A stretch of 42,690 nucleotides of DNA from Clostridia bacterium (GTDB taxonomy: Bacteria > Bacillota_A > Clostridia > Christensenellales > Aristaeellaceae): assembly GCA_017464225.1 (NCBI GenBank), contig JAFUDW010000181.1:1-42690 (forward strand), given 5' to 3'. Each line of letters opens with the position of its first letter. The stretch's first letter is position 1. Positions 7,815-16,039 of this stretch are shown piece after piece. The position numbers and the translations under genes were made by a program. The notes under the pieces were generated by a model. It was not told the DNA's origin. It did no database searches and was given only the letters and a program-made list of their open reading frames with translations.

Positions 7815-8387
7815 ATGGAATATTTTGATATCGTTGATGAAACGGGACAACCGACCGGCGAAACGGTATCCCGCAAGGAAGCGCATGAGAAGGGCATCCT
7901 GCACCGTACGGCCCATGTATGGATCGTCAAACAGACCGCCGGAAAAACAGAAATTTTGCTTCAAAAGCGCAGTGAAGAAAAGGATTCGTTTCCCGGTATG
8001 TACGATACCTCGTCGGCGGGGCATATCCCCGCGGGGGATGAACCGCTGGCATCCGCGCTGCGCGAATTGCGGGAGGAGCTGGGCGTAACGGCGCAAGCCG
8101 ACGATCTCCAGTACGCCGGCACGTTCCGCATTCAATATGAGAAGGTATTTCATGACCGGCTGTTCCGGGACAACGAGGTAACGCGGGTGTATGTGTATAC
8201 CAAGCCCGCGGCAGCCTTCACGCTCCAGGAGAGCGAAGTGTCCGAAGTGCGCTGGTTTGATCTGGACGAGGTATGGAACGAGATCTGCGCAGGCGACCGC
8301 CATCGGTTCTGCGTTCCGAAGGAAGGGCTGAGCGTGCTGAGAACGTGGCTCATGAAAGCCCCTTTGCCGCGGTTTCAGAAAGGGTAA
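7815..8387 (+). CDS. Nudix hydrolase, isopentenyl-diphosphate-isomerase-like (YfcD type)
   Basis: A 190-aa protein beginning EYFDIVDETGQPTG, followed by LHRTAHVWI and the Nudix region SAGHIPAGDEPLASALRE with RELREELGV. The first acidic residue of the Nudix box is Asp rather than Glu when aligned to the G-x5-E-x7-REUxEExGU pattern. The overall layout is that of IDI-like Nudix enzymes (YfcD group), which probably hydrolyse nucleoside diphosphate-linked compounds; the substrate is not evident. It follows the NapH-like gene by 16 nt and is probably in the same transcript. Confidence 0.85.
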   Translation: MEYFDIVDETGQPTGETVSRKEAHEKGILHRTAHVWIVKQTAGKTEILLQKRSEEKDSFPGMYDTSSAGHIPAGDEPLASALRELREELGVTAQADDLQYAGTFRIQYEKVFHDRLFRDNEVTRVYVYTKPAAAFTLQESEVSEVRWFDLDEVWNEICAGDRHRFCVPKEGLSVLRTWLMKAPLPRFQKG

Positions 8388-8472
8388 GGCCATATTGTGC
8401 CGTTCTGTTTCTGAAAACAGCTTGCGTCATGTCAAAAATCGGTATTTATCCGCGCAATTTTAATCATTTATC

Positions 8473-8501
8473 TTGAAAATCAGGTTTTTACTCATTATAA
8501 T
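8473..8501 (+). promoter_or_regulatory. promoter of the DUF6796-ATC hydrolase operon
   Basis: TTGAAA (8473-8478), 17-nt spacer, TATAAT (8496-8501). The first GTTAG-N6-CTAAC-type operator begins 2 nt after the -10, over the expected start site. Confidence 0.75.
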
Positions 8502-8502
8502 A

Positions 8503-8518
8503 GTAAGCGTAATCTAAC
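8503..8518. promoter_or_regulatory. operator site 1a (GTAAG-N6-CTAAC)
   Basis: 16-bp dyad with one mismatch to GTTAG-N6-CTAAC. It overlaps the predicted transcription start of the 8720-gene operon. It is paired with site 1b, 85 bp downstream centre to centre. Confidence 0.65.
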
Positions 8519-8571
8519 TGCCCGCCATGCAGTATTCCGTGATCATCCAATGGATGGCTGTGCGGCGGGCA
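8519..8571 (+). promoter_or_regulatory. leader hairpin between paired operators
   Basis: TGCCCGCC (8519-8526) pairs with GGCGGGCA (8564-8571). A smaller CATCC/GGATG stem lies inside the loop. There is no T-run, so it is more likely a leader or stability structure than a terminator. A GCTGCC/GGCAGC hairpin occupies the same relative position at 16463-16628. Confidence 0.5.
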
Positions 8572-8587
8572 ATTCGTATGGCAACAG

Positions 8588-8603
8588 GTTAGAAAAATCT
8601 AAC
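8588..8603. promoter_or_regulatory. operator site 1b (GTTAG-AAAAAT-CTAAC)
   Basis: Perfect 5+5 dyad with a 6-nt A/T-rich centre in the leader of the 8720 operon. Same half-sites and spacing as 16490-16505, 16557-16572 and 24598-24613. Confidence 0.75.
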
Positions 8604-8719
8604 AAAGGAACGGCTCATGATGTTCATTCGTGAATATGGAGCTGGGGCGATCCGATGGCCATTCTCCTTGCGCCCATGGTGGTTTCCGGCTCGAAAGCGT
8701 TCATAAGGAGGGGAAAACG

Positions 8720-9448
8720 ATGGAATCCAATGAAAAGACGCGAAAACTGCTGAAAATCGGGATTGCGGGCTGCCTGCTGTATGTGCTTGGCGATTTCCTG
8801 TACGCGGCTACGGGCAAGGGCCAGACGACGGAAACCATCGGCATGTTTACCAAGGTTGCGTATCTGGAGATGGCCACATGGCGTATGTGGGCCAGCATTT
8901 TTTGCGGTTTTGCGGGTACTGTGCTCTATTATATGGGGTTCCATCAGATGTACGGGCTTCTGAAGCTCCATGTGGTTGATCGCCGGAATCGGATTTGGGT
9001 CAGACTGTTCCACATGGCGTATATCCTGGGTACGGTGGCCTGGGCATGGGTGCATGCCATGTTCATGACAGACGCGCTGATTTTCAAATATGTGTATCAG
9101 GCGTATGGGGAAATGCAGACGGCGGCGGATATTGCGAACAGGGTGCTCTATGCCAATGCGCCGGGCATGCTGATTGCGTACATCCTCTGCGATGCGGGAT
9201 TGACGGTTGCCATGATCGCGATGGTTTGGAAGAAGATCATCCCGCTCAAGAGCACCGCCGGGCGGATCTTCGCCACATTCTGCAATCCGCTCATGCTGCC
9301 GGGCATTGCAGGCAATCTCGCTGCCTTTCTTCCTTGGCCCATCAATCAGCTGGATCACGGTACGGAATCCTTTGGGCATGCCCTTGTGCTGCTGCTTGGG
9401 CTGATCCTGCTCAAGGAAATGATCAGAAACAAAGAACTCCCCGCATAA
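8720..9448 (+). CDS. multi-helix membrane protein, DUF6796-like
   Basis: A 242-aa integral membrane protein with about seven hydrophobic segments. Landmarks are GCLLYVLGDFLYAATGKG in helix 1, YYMGFHQMYGLL after helix 3, WAWVHAMFMTD in the middle, and INQLDHGTESFGHALV before the last helix; conserved His and Asp residues in the membrane are unusual and may be functional. From memory this resembles the uncharacterised DUF6796 group; I am not certain. AAGGAGGGG just before ATG 8720 fixes the start; the longer ORF from 8630 is not used. First gene of the operon behind operators 1a and 1b, followed by an ATC-hydrolase-family gene and a methyltransferase. Confidence 0.8.
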   Translation: MESNEKTRKLLKIGIAGCLLYVLGDFLYAATGKGQTTETIGMFTKVAYLEMATWRMWASIFCGFAGTVLYYMGFHQMYGLLKLHVVDRRNRIWVRLFHMAYILGTVAWAWVHAMFMTDALIFKYVYQAYGEMQTAADIANRVLYANAPGMLIAYILCDAGLTVAMIAMVWKKIIPLKSTAGRIFATFCNPLMLPGIAGNLAAFLPWPINQLDHGTESFGHALVLLLGLILLKEMIRNKELPA

Positions 9449-9529
9449 ACGATAAACCGCGCTGAAAGGTAAAGCTTGCGCATCGGAGAAAGCAAGAACA
9501 TTTGATTGATGAAAGGAGAAAATCAAGCC

Positions 9530-10246
9530 ATGCATGCGTATTACGCATCCAATAAAGACAAGTTCAAAAAGGGAATGAATCAGTTTCTCTCCCTCGTTAC
9601 GCCTGAATTGGAAAAGGTCAGCGGGAAAAAATATCCCGATATATTTGAGGAAATCTGGGATTACTACGAAGAATATCTGCTCGAATGCTTTCCCTACGTC
9701 GGCGGCGACAAGGTAAGCGGTACGAAAAACCTGACGGGCGCGTATTATTTTGTCGCCATGGGCGAGGTTTTAAAGCGGTATGGCGCTGTGATGGAGGATA
9801 TCGGGCACATCATGGTTTACGCCTATGAGCGAAATACGCTGAAAATGCTTGGCGTCGTTCGCGCGCTGATGGGAAAGGTTTACAGAAGCCCCAAGCTGCT
9901 CAACAAAATGCTGCTGAAAAAGGACGCAAAGAATGCCTCGAACGCGGCAATCAACCCGGGCAGCTTTGAAACGCAGACCCAGATCCCGCCCGAGGCGGGC
10001 TATGATTTCAGCTATCATAATCTGGTATGCCCGCTGGCGAACTTCGCCAGAAAATACGGCTATGAGGAATATATGCCCTACCTTTGCAACCTGGACTATG
10101 TGTATTTCGGCTTGCTTGGAGCGCCGCTCTACCGCGAGCATACCTGCTTTGAGGATGGGGACTATTGCGATTTCAAGCTCAAATTGGATGCCGAGCCGCT
10201 TGCCTATTGGCCGCCCGTGTTTATGCAGGACAATCCCTATAAATGA
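9530..10246 (+). CDS. L-2-amino-thiazoline-4-carboxylic acid (ATC) hydrolase-family protein
   Basis: A 238-aa protein of the family named after the Pseudomonas L-ATC hydrolase, which opens the thiazoline ring on the way to L-cysteine. Support: C-terminal half with CPLANFARKYGYEEYMPYLC, then LDYVYFG, and the closing EDGDYCDFKL motif typical of the family. The fold also resembles V4R-type small-molecule sensor domains, so a non-enzymatic role is possible. The N-terminal 100 residues are helical and variable. Ribosome site AAAGGAG supports ATG 9530. It lies between a membrane protein and a methyltransferase, and two paralogs lie at 20624 and 22148. Its true substrate is unknown. Confidence 0.75.
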   Translation: MHAYYASNKDKFKKGMNQFLSLVTPELEKVSGKKYPDIFEEIWDYYEEYLLECFPYVGGDKVSGTKNLTGAYYFVAMGEVLKRYGAVMEDIGHIMVYAYERNTLKMLGVVRALMGKVYRSPKLLNKMLLKKDAKNASNAAINPGSFETQTQIPPEAGYDFSYHNLVCPLANFARKYGYEEYMPYLCNLDYVYFGLLGAPLYREHTCFEDGDYCDFKLKLDAEPLAYWPPVFMQDNPYK

Positions 10247-10268
10247 CTGACAGAGCGGAGGCGCGCCC

Positions 10269-11105
10269 ATGAAGAAGTATCACATTGAAAAGAACACCGT
10301 CCAGGAAACGCTGGTCATTCCCCTGTATGGACGAAAGATCTGCTCGGAGCGGTTTCCGCAGCTGTTCAGCGATCCGGAAGCCGAGCGGATCTGCGCCATG
10401 CTGGACTATGATTTTGCGGAAAAGGGTAAGAAAATGGAAAGCAAGGCCGGGCTGTTTGGTGCGCTGGAGGTTGCGCAGCGCCAATACGACATCGGCTGCG
10501 AGGTGAAGGCGTATCTGAAAGCCCATCCCAAAGCCGCTGTCGTCAATCTCGGCTGCGGCCTGGACGATACCTTTCACAAATGCGATAACGGGACCTGCAA
10601 GGGCTATAACATTGATATGCCGGATGTGATCGCCATCCGCAGCGAGCTGATCCCAGCCGGAGACCGGGAGAAAAACCTGGGCTTTGATCTGAACGACGAG
10701 GCATGGATGGCGGAGATCGACGCTTCGGAGGGCGCGGTATTCTACGCTACAGGCGTGTTTTATTACTTCAAAACAGCGGACGTCAAGGCACTGTTTCAGA
10801 AGATGGCGAAGCGCTTCCCCGGCGCTGTTCTGGCGTTTGACGCCTGCAACCGGCGCGGGGCCAGGCTGATGACAAAAACCTGGCTGAAGGAAGCGGGGAT
10901 CAAAAATGTGGACGCCTTTTTCTCGCTGGAAAACGCTGATGAGCTGAAAGCGTGGAGCGCAGATTTCGCATCGGTCACCGCCAAAAGCTATATGCGCGGA
11001 TACCGGGATATCTATCACGATGTGAGCGCTTTTCACAAGCTGATGATCGTCTTCTGCGACCGCCTGGTGAAGATGGTCATCGTCAGGATCGAGTTTAAAA
11101 AGTGA
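10269..11105 (+). CDS. class I SAM methyltransferase, leucine-carboxyl-methyltransferase (LCM/PPM1) family
   Basis: A 278-aa protein. The SAM-binding motif I reads NLGCGLDDTFHK near residues 97-108, and the acidic residue after the second strand is in YNIDMPDVIAIR; both fit LCM/PPM1-type O-methyltransferases, which methylate carboxyl groups on proteins or small natural products. FYATGVFYYF matches motif IV. It follows the ATC-hydrolase-family gene by 22 nt and ends the first operon. By context it may methylate a carboxylate of the compound handled by its neighbours. This methyltransferase is unrelated in subfamily to the three on the opposite strand. Confidence 0.85.
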   Translation: MKKYHIEKNTVQETLVIPLYGRKICSERFPQLFSDPEAERICAMLDYDFAEKGKKMESKAGLFGALEVAQRQYDIGCEVKAYLKAHPKAAVVNLGCGLDDTFHKCDNGTCKGYNIDMPDVIAIRSELIPAGDREKNLGFDLNDEAWMAEIDASEGAVFYATGVFYYFKTADVKALFQKMAKRFPGAVLAFDACNRRGARLMTKTWLKEAGIKNVDAFFSLENADELKAWSADFASVTAKSYMRGYRDIYHDVSAFHKLMIVFCDRLVKMVIVRIEFKK

Positions 11106-11121
11106 ACGAACACGAGTGCGC

Positions 11122-11150
11122 TTGCGGCGCATGGGTATTTCCATTATAAT
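11122..11150 (+). promoter_or_regulatory. promoter for the flavodoxin-DUF503-rhodanese run
   Basis: TTGCGG (11122-11127), 17-nt spacer, perfect TATAAT (11145-11150). Leader of about 55 nt to ATG 11213. Confidence 0.6.
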
Positions 11151-11212
11151 AAGACCGGGAGAAAGGACCGTTCAGCAGGACGTTCATCGATGGGAAAGGA
11201 AGATTGCGAAAT

Positions 11213-11692
11213 ATGCGGACGATCATTGTCTATTATTCTCTTGAAGGAAATACCGAATTCGCCGCGAAGCGCATCGCCGCTCAGATCGGCGCGGAAACGC
11301 TCCGCATTGAACCGGCCAGGGCGTATCCTGACAGCGGTTTTAAGAAATTCCTCTGGGGCGGCAAAAGCGCCGTGATGGCTGAAACGCCGGTTTTGGCTCC
11401 TTATCATTTTGACGGCAGCCTTTATGACCGCGTCATCTTCGGCTTCCCTGTCTGGGCCGGAAACGTGACGCCGCCGATCCGTACCTTCATCAAGGAAAAC
11501 GGCTTGCAGGGAAAGCGGATCGCAGCCTTTGCCTGCCAGAGCGGTTCGGGAGCGGAAAAAGCTTTTGCAAAACTCAAGCAAGCGCTGAAGATTGATCAGC
11601 TGGAAGCGGAGCTGATCCTGATCGATCCAAAGGATAAGCCCAGCGCGGAAAACGAAAAGAGAATAGCCGAGTTTTGCGGTCAGCTCAAATGA
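11213..11692 (+). CDS. flavodoxin-family protein
   Basis: A 159-aa protein with the FMN phosphate loop YSLEGNTEFAA at residues 8-18 and the later GFPVWAGNVTPPI and CQSGSGAEKAF loops that cradle the flavin. This is the layout of the Flavodoxin_4-like proteins in Clostridia, which act as cytosolic one- or two-electron carriers or NADPH-dependent reductases. I use ATG 11213 (AAAGGAAG 10 nt upstream); the longer TTG start at 11204 is less likely. Its stop overlaps the DUF503 start (ATGA), so the two are coupled. Confidence 0.85.
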   Translation: MRTIIVYYSLEGNTEFAAKRIAAQIGAETLRIEPARAYPDSGFKKFLWGGKSAVMAETPVLAPYHFDGSLYDRVIFGFPVWAGNVTPPIRTFIKENGLQGKRIAAFACQSGSGAEKAFAKLKQALKIDQLEAELILIDPKDKPSAENEKRIAEFCGQLK

Positions 11693-11970
11693 AGGTCGCT
11701 GTGATGACACTTCGGCTCTGCACGCCTTGGGCGCACAGTCTGAAGGAGAAGAGAATGGTGGTCAAAAGCCTGGTGACCAGGCTGCAAAACACATTTCATG
11801 TGTCCGCCGCAGAGATCGGCGCGCAGGACGCGCACCAGATCCTTGAGATCGGGATCGCCGCCGTTGTGCCTCATCAGGCGATGGCTGACAGTCTCATGTA
11901 AGAGATATCCCGCTTTGTGGAGGAGAACTGCGAAGGGGAGATATTGGAAGAAATCCGGGAGATGCGATAG
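11689..11970 (+). pseudogene. DUF503-family protein, interrupted by in-frame TAA
   Basis: DUF503 proteins are about 90-aa ferredoxin-like-fold proteins encoded beside translation or RNA genes in many Firmicutes; their role is not settled. The N-terminus is typical (MTLRLCTPWAHSLKEKR, VVKSLVTRLQNTF, VSAAEIG, DAHQILEIGIA). The frame meets TAA at 11899-11901 after ADSLM and continues intact as EISRFVEENCEGEI to a TAG at 11968-11970. The missing residue aligns with a Glu, Asp or Asn position in the family, so GAA to TAA is the simplest explanation. A 70-residue truncated product would lack the last helix and strand. Confidence 0.8.
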
Positions 11971-11998
11971 AAAAAGAGCGGCGATTTGTGAGGGGAAA

Positions 11999-12313
11999 AT
12001 GCTGATATTCGGAAATATCAATCAAGGCCTGGAGGATTTCAGGGCCGCTCCCGGAGCCATCCTCGTGGACGTGCGGGAGGCGGACGAGTTTTCCGGCGGT
12101 CATATCCCTGGGGCCGTCAACGTTCCGCTGCCCGGCATTTTGTGCTCCGGTCTTCCCCGGGATGTTCCGCTGTTCCTTTATTGCCTCCGCGGCACAAGGA
12201 GCAAACGGGCAGCCCGGATGCTGAAAAGGATGGGGTATAATAACGTCAGGAGTATTGGCGGCATCATGGGTTATCAAGGGAAACTGACCCATGGGGATCA
12301 TGCCTCGGCCTGA
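11999..12313 (+). CDS. single-domain rhodanese
   Basis: A 104-aa rhodanese: VDVREADEFSGGHIPGAVNVP is the standard substrate-side motif, and the active-site loop is CLRGTR with Cys at about residue 62, in FLYCLRGTRSKRAA. It would carry persulfide sulfur between donor and acceptor in the cytoplasm. GAGGGGAAA directly before ATG 11999 fixes the start. The neighbouring ATC-hydrolase-family genes also point to sulfur chemistry, but that link is inference. Confidence 0.9.
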   Translation: MLIFGNINQGLEDFRAAPGAILVDVREADEFSGGHIPGAVNVPLPGILCSGLPRDVPLFLYCLRGTRSKRAARMLKRMGYNNVRSIGGIMGYQGKLTHGDHASA

Positions 12314-12325
12314 CCGGAAAGAAGA

Positions 12326-13477
12326 ATGGATATGTTCAATCATCATGATATTACCCGAGACGCCCTCATGCTCCACGGTCCGCTGGCCCATCAGGGCTAT
12401 GACTGGTGGTGGCATTCCTTTACCGCTCAGGACATGGAGACCGGGGAGGATAAGCCCTTTTTCATTGAGTTTTTTGTTTGCAACCCTGCCCTGGCTGAGG
12501 AGCGGCCGGTGTTTGGCCAGCTGCCCGAAAATCAGGCCGCCGGAAAAAAGCCGTCCTATCTCATGGTCAAGGCAGGCGCATGGGGCGAGGATGCCTGCCA
12601 GCTGCACCGGTTCTTTGCGTGGAAGGATGTGAGCGTGCACGGGGATGCGCCTTACCGGATCGAAGCCGCTGATTGTCTGGCCTGCGAGACCGCATTAAAG
12701 GGCAGCGTCAGCGTTACGCCGGCGGAAGCTGCCGCGCACCCGGAATGGATGTGCGGCGCAGGGGAGATGCGCTGGGATCTGACGGTTGATAAGCAGATTG
12801 CCTTCAACGTAGGATACGGCGCCAGCAAGCCCCTGCGGGACGCGGAGGCGTTCGCCATGTATTGGCACGCCGAAGGCATGAAGAGCGCTTACAGCGGTTC
12901 GGTAACGTTCAATGGCAGGCGCTATACCGTCACGCCGGAAAAATCCTACGGCTATGCCGACAAAAACTGGGGACGGGATTTTACCACGCCCTGGGTTTGG
13001 CTGTCCTCCAATTGCCTAAAGAGCAAAAAGACCGGGAAGCAGCTCATGAACAGCGCGTTTGATATCGGCGGCGGCAGGCCGAAGATCTATTTTGTGCCTC
13101 TGGATCGGCGGCTGCTGGGGGCTTTCTATTATGAAGGGAAAGCCTACGATTTCAATTTCTCCCATCTGCATCTGATGGTAAAAACGGAATTCTCCTTTGA
13201 GGAGCAGCTTGGGGAGGTGGTCTGGCATGTCCGGCAGGAGAACGTTCACGCCGTCATGGAGACCGAGGTCCATTGCCTCAAAAAGGATATGCTGCTCATC
13301 AATTACGAGGCCCCGGACGGCAGCAGGCGTCATAAGCGCTTATGGAACGGCGGCAACGGCTGGGGCACGGTGAAGCTGTTCGAGAAGCAAGCCGGCCAAT
13401 TGGCGCTCGTGGATGAGGTGGAAGCCACCCACATCGGATGCGAGTACGGCGAATATGATCACGAGGAAGCCTATTGA
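12326..13477 (+). CDS. tocopherol-cyclase-like / AttH-CrtC lipocalin-fold protein
   Basis: A 383-aa protein with two related beta-rich halves. The clearest signature is at residues 210-230: YGYADKNWGRDFTTPWVWLS, matching the (Y/C)xEKNWGxxFPxxWxW motif of tocopherol cyclase-like proteins and the related CrtC/AttH group. Opening GYDWWWHSF and FFIEFFV also fit the family. Known members cyclise prenylated quinols or hydrate carotenoids; bacterial homologs mostly have no assigned role. Start is ATG 12326 or 12332, behind GGAAAGAAG. It is the last gene of the plus-strand run and ends at a terminator. Confidence 0.75.
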   Translation: MDMFNHHDITRDALMLHGPLAHQGYDWWWHSFTAQDMETGEDKPFFIEFFVCNPALAEERPVFGQLPENQAAGKKPSYLMVKAGAWGEDACQLHRFFAWKDVSVHGDAPYRIEAADCLACETALKGSVSVTPAEAAAHPEWMCGAGEMRWDLTVDKQIAFNVGYGASKPLRDAEAFAMYWHAEGMKSAYSGSVTFNGRRYTVTPEKSYGYADKNWGRDFTTPWVWLSSNCLKSKKTGKQLMNSAFDIGGGRPKIYFVPLDRRLLGAFYYEGKAYDFNFSHLHLMVKTEFSFEEQLGEVVWHVRQENVHAVMETEVHCLKKDMLLINYEAPDGSRRHKRLWNGGNGWGTVKLFEKQAGQLALVDEVEATHIGCEYGEYDHEEAY

Positions 13478-13512
13478 CCGGAGACTCCAAATTCATCTAT
13501 AAACGATAAAAT

Positions 13513-13545
13513 AACCATCCACCGGCGATCCGATGGATGGTTTTT
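13513..13545. terminator. bidirectional rho-independent terminator
   Basis: AACCATCCA (13513-13521) pairs with TGGATGGTT (13534-13542), followed by TTTTT on the plus strand and, on the minus strand, a T-rich TTATTTTAT. It separates two convergent genes ending at 13477 and 13585. Confidence 0.8.
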
Positions 13546-13584
13546 CTGTTTAAAAGTCCGTATACGTCTTTGTAGGAGCAAGGC

Positions 13585-16023
13585 TTATTGCTTGATCCAG
13601 CTGATCGTTCCGTCGTCGGCGGTCAGCGTCAGCACGGTCTGACCGGCGTCGTTTACAGTGAGGGTATAAGGCGCTGCTTCGGCTTCATATTCCAGATTGC
13701 TGTACGCTACATACAGTCCCATGCCGTCGCCCTTTTCCCCGTTGTCGACCGCATAGGCCTCAAAGTCTGCGGTCTGCGCGCCGTTCATAACGGTGACGCC
13801 GTGGCCGTTTTCATCGATGGTCATGTTCAGATCGATGGCGGCGTACTCTTCCCCGAAAGCGGAGAGATCAGCCTGCCAGGCGCCTACAAAGCCAAGATCG
13901 GCGATCTGGTTCAGCGCTTCCTCGGTATGGGCGGAGTAATCCATGTTTTCCAGACAGAACAGCGCGATCACGTTATTGATCGTGTCCGCGTCGGCGTCTG
14001 CGTCAATGCCGGCGGCCAGCCAGTAGGCGTAAGGGCCAACCATGTAGCCTTGCAGGGCTTTCAGGTCGCTGCCATAGCGGAACTCCAGGTGCCAGGTGGT
14101 GTCCATGGTATCCTCCCGCATCAGGAAGTAATTGAACTCACCCGCTTCATCGGCGCTTTGATAAACGTCCACCGGGAAAGCCATGGGGATCTCAGCGCCC
14201 TGATACATCATGATTTCGCCTTCGCCGATGTTATACTGGCCCAAATACGCATAGGTATGGGTTTCCTGCGTTCCGTCGGTTTTCTGTACGGTAACGGTAT
14301 CGTCCTTGAAGGTGAAGCTCTGTACGCTGTTGATCAGGTGGCAGTCGAAGGCGTAACCGCCGTCGGCAAAGGCGGCGACGGCCTCTTCGCCATACAGATC
14401 GCTGGTCACGGAGCCCTGCAGGGCGGCGGCCATTGCCGGCGCGGCGTCTTCGCCCACCACAGCGCCGATATAGTCTACCCACAGGGGATTCCACTCATCG
14501 GTCACGATCGTATCAAACAGGCTGACGTAGGTTGTGCCGTTCTCGCCGGCGATCGCGGGGAAAACGCCGTTGGAGTCAGAAGCGCTTTCTTCCTCCTCCT
14601 GTCCGCCCACGTTTTCATCCACAAACAGCTTGATGCAGGCTTTGATCTGGTTGTCCTTATAGCCGTCATTGATGCCGGCGGCCAGCCAGTAGGCATACTC
14701 GCCCTCGGAATAGTTGGCCAGATCTTCGATGTGCTCGCCATAGCGGAATTCAATGTGATAGGTTTCCTTCAGCGTATCGTCCGCGAAAGCGAAATAGGTG
14801 AACAGGCCCGCGTCCGCGTCATCCGTCATATAGATATGCAGGCTGGCGCCAATGGACTGGCCGAAGAAGGAAACGGGCAGATCTTCCGTATAATGATAGG
14901 TATGCCGGAACAGCTCGTTACCCTCCGCATCAACGCCGGAAATGACATCGCCGCTGATGATGAACTTTGCCACGCTGTTCTCAAAGAAGCAGTCAAACAT
15001 CATGGAGGCGGGATCGGCGGAATAAGCATCGATGGCTTCCTGACCCTTCAAAGTTCCCATGTATGTGTCGGTCAGCATGGTATAGTACATTTCGGCGGTG
15101 GCATCGTCGTCCACATACGCCTTGATGCATTCCATCCAGTAATCCTTGTATTCTTCCTTGGCGAATTCCGGGAAAAGCTCAATGTAGTTGCCGGTCAGCT
15201 TGAGGAGCATTTCATCGGCGGGAACGGACAGACCGACCTGAAGCTCATATATACCGTCCGTGGTGATGTAATCGATACGGTCGATCGTCTTTCCCATGAG
15301 GGCGGCGCAGATATCGCTGTCCAGCGCAAAGCCGATCTCCGCTTTCCGCCAGAGGTTTGCGATGTGGCGAAGGCCCACTCGGGTGCCGTCGTCCAGCGCG
15401 AGAACGGCGCCGCTGACGTTTTTGTCAGCCAGGGCATCATCCACACCGGTCACCTTGACGACCACGTCCGCATGCCGATCATAAACGATGGACGCTGCGC
15501 CCTCCAGCACGGTGGTTTCAGCCTGGATCGCGCCAAAGGCGCCGTCCGCGTTCAGTGCTTTATAAGCGGCGGGCGCTTCGGCAAGCGCATACCAGGAATA
15601 GCTCGGCGCTTCAAACAGCGCTTCGCTGCCGGTGAAAGTGGTCGTGGATTCTTGGCCTTTGTTGGTTACGGTGATATCCACGCTGCTGTCATCTGTGATT
15701 TCAACGCCGCCCAGGGAGGGTAATACGCTCAGATCCTCCACAAAGACGGGAAAGATAACTCCGGTGATGTCGCTGCCCGCCGGATCCACATGATAGCTGC
15801 CGCCCGCCAATCCGGCAGTGCGGGGTTTCATCAGCGTGGAAGAGGTGACCGCGTCGATGGAAGAGGCGTCCGTCACTTCCGCTTCATAGAAAGCTGCATA
15901 GGGGATATTCATCAGCACATAGCCGCTTTGCGCAGATCCATTCTCAGCGAGAGCGCCGCAGACCGATACAGCGCATATCAGGCAGAGCAGAATCAACAAA
16001 CGGCTGGTGATCTTCTTTTTCAT
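13585..16023 (-). CDS. secreted Tp47-domain protein with two ZinT-like domains
   Basis: An 812-aa exported protein. Residues 1-25 are a signal peptide (KKKITSRLLILLCLICAV). Residues 30-300 resemble the treponemal Tp47 lipoprotein domain found in many Clostridia (IDAVTSSTLMKPRTAG, GGSYHV). Two ZinT/YodA-like metal-binding domains follow: about 300-495 (HIEFRYGEHIEDL, YAYWLAAGI) and 510-700 (HLEFRYGSDLKAL, YAYWLAAGI). Unit 1 keeps a His-rich loop (SLHIYMTDD); unit 2 has DVYQSA there, so it may not bind Zn. The last 100 residues form an extra beta domain. A likely role is metal capture at the cell surface. ATG 16023 has AGAGGG 7 nt upstream; 16029 is possible. It follows a flavodoxin gene by 16 nt. 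Confidence 0.85.
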   Translation of the reverse strand: MKKKITSRLLILLCLICAVSVCGALAENGSAQSGYVLMNIPYAAFYEAEVTDASSIDAVTSSTLMKPRTAGLAGGSYHVDPAGSDITGVIFPVFVEDLSVLPSLGGVEITDDSSVDITVTNKGQESTTTFTGSEALFEAPSYSWYALAEAPAAYKALNADGAFGAIQAETTVLEGAASIVYDRHADVVVKVTGVDDALADKNVSGAVLALDDGTRVGLRHIANLWRKAEIGFALDSDICAALMGKTIDRIDYITTDGIYELQVGLSVPADEMLLKLTGNYIELFPEFAKEEYKDYWMECIKAYVDDDATAEMYYTMLTDTYMGTLKGQEAIDAYSADPASMMFDCFFENSVAKFIISGDVISGVDAEGNELFRHTYHYTEDLPVSFFGQSIGASLHIYMTDDADAGLFTYFAFADDTLKETYHIEFRYGEHIEDLANYSEGEYAYWLAAGINDGYKDNQIKACIKLFVDENVGGQEEEESASDSNGVFPAIAGENGTTYVSLFDTIVTDEWNPLWVDYIGAVVGEDAAPAMAAALQGSVTSDLYGEEAVAAFADGGYAFDCHLINSVQSFTFKDDTVTVQKTDGTQETHTYAYLGQYNIGEGEIMMYQGAEIPMAFPVDVYQSADEAGEFNYFLMREDTMDTTWHLEFRYGSDLKALQGYMVGPYAYWLAAGIDADADADTINNVIALFCLENMDYSAHTEEALNQIADLGFVGAWQADLSAFGEEYAAIDLNMTIDENGHGVTVMNGAQTADFEAYAVDNGEKGDGMGLYVAYSNLEYEAEAAPYTLTVNDAGQTVLTLTADDGTISWIKQ

Positions 16024-16039
16024 TTTCATCCCTCTTTCT

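Noticed and set aside
13588..15723. 711-aa open frame on the plus strand
   Set aside because: It is exactly antisense to the Tp47-ZinT gene, whose signal peptide and domain motifs are clear; the frame stays open because of codon bias.
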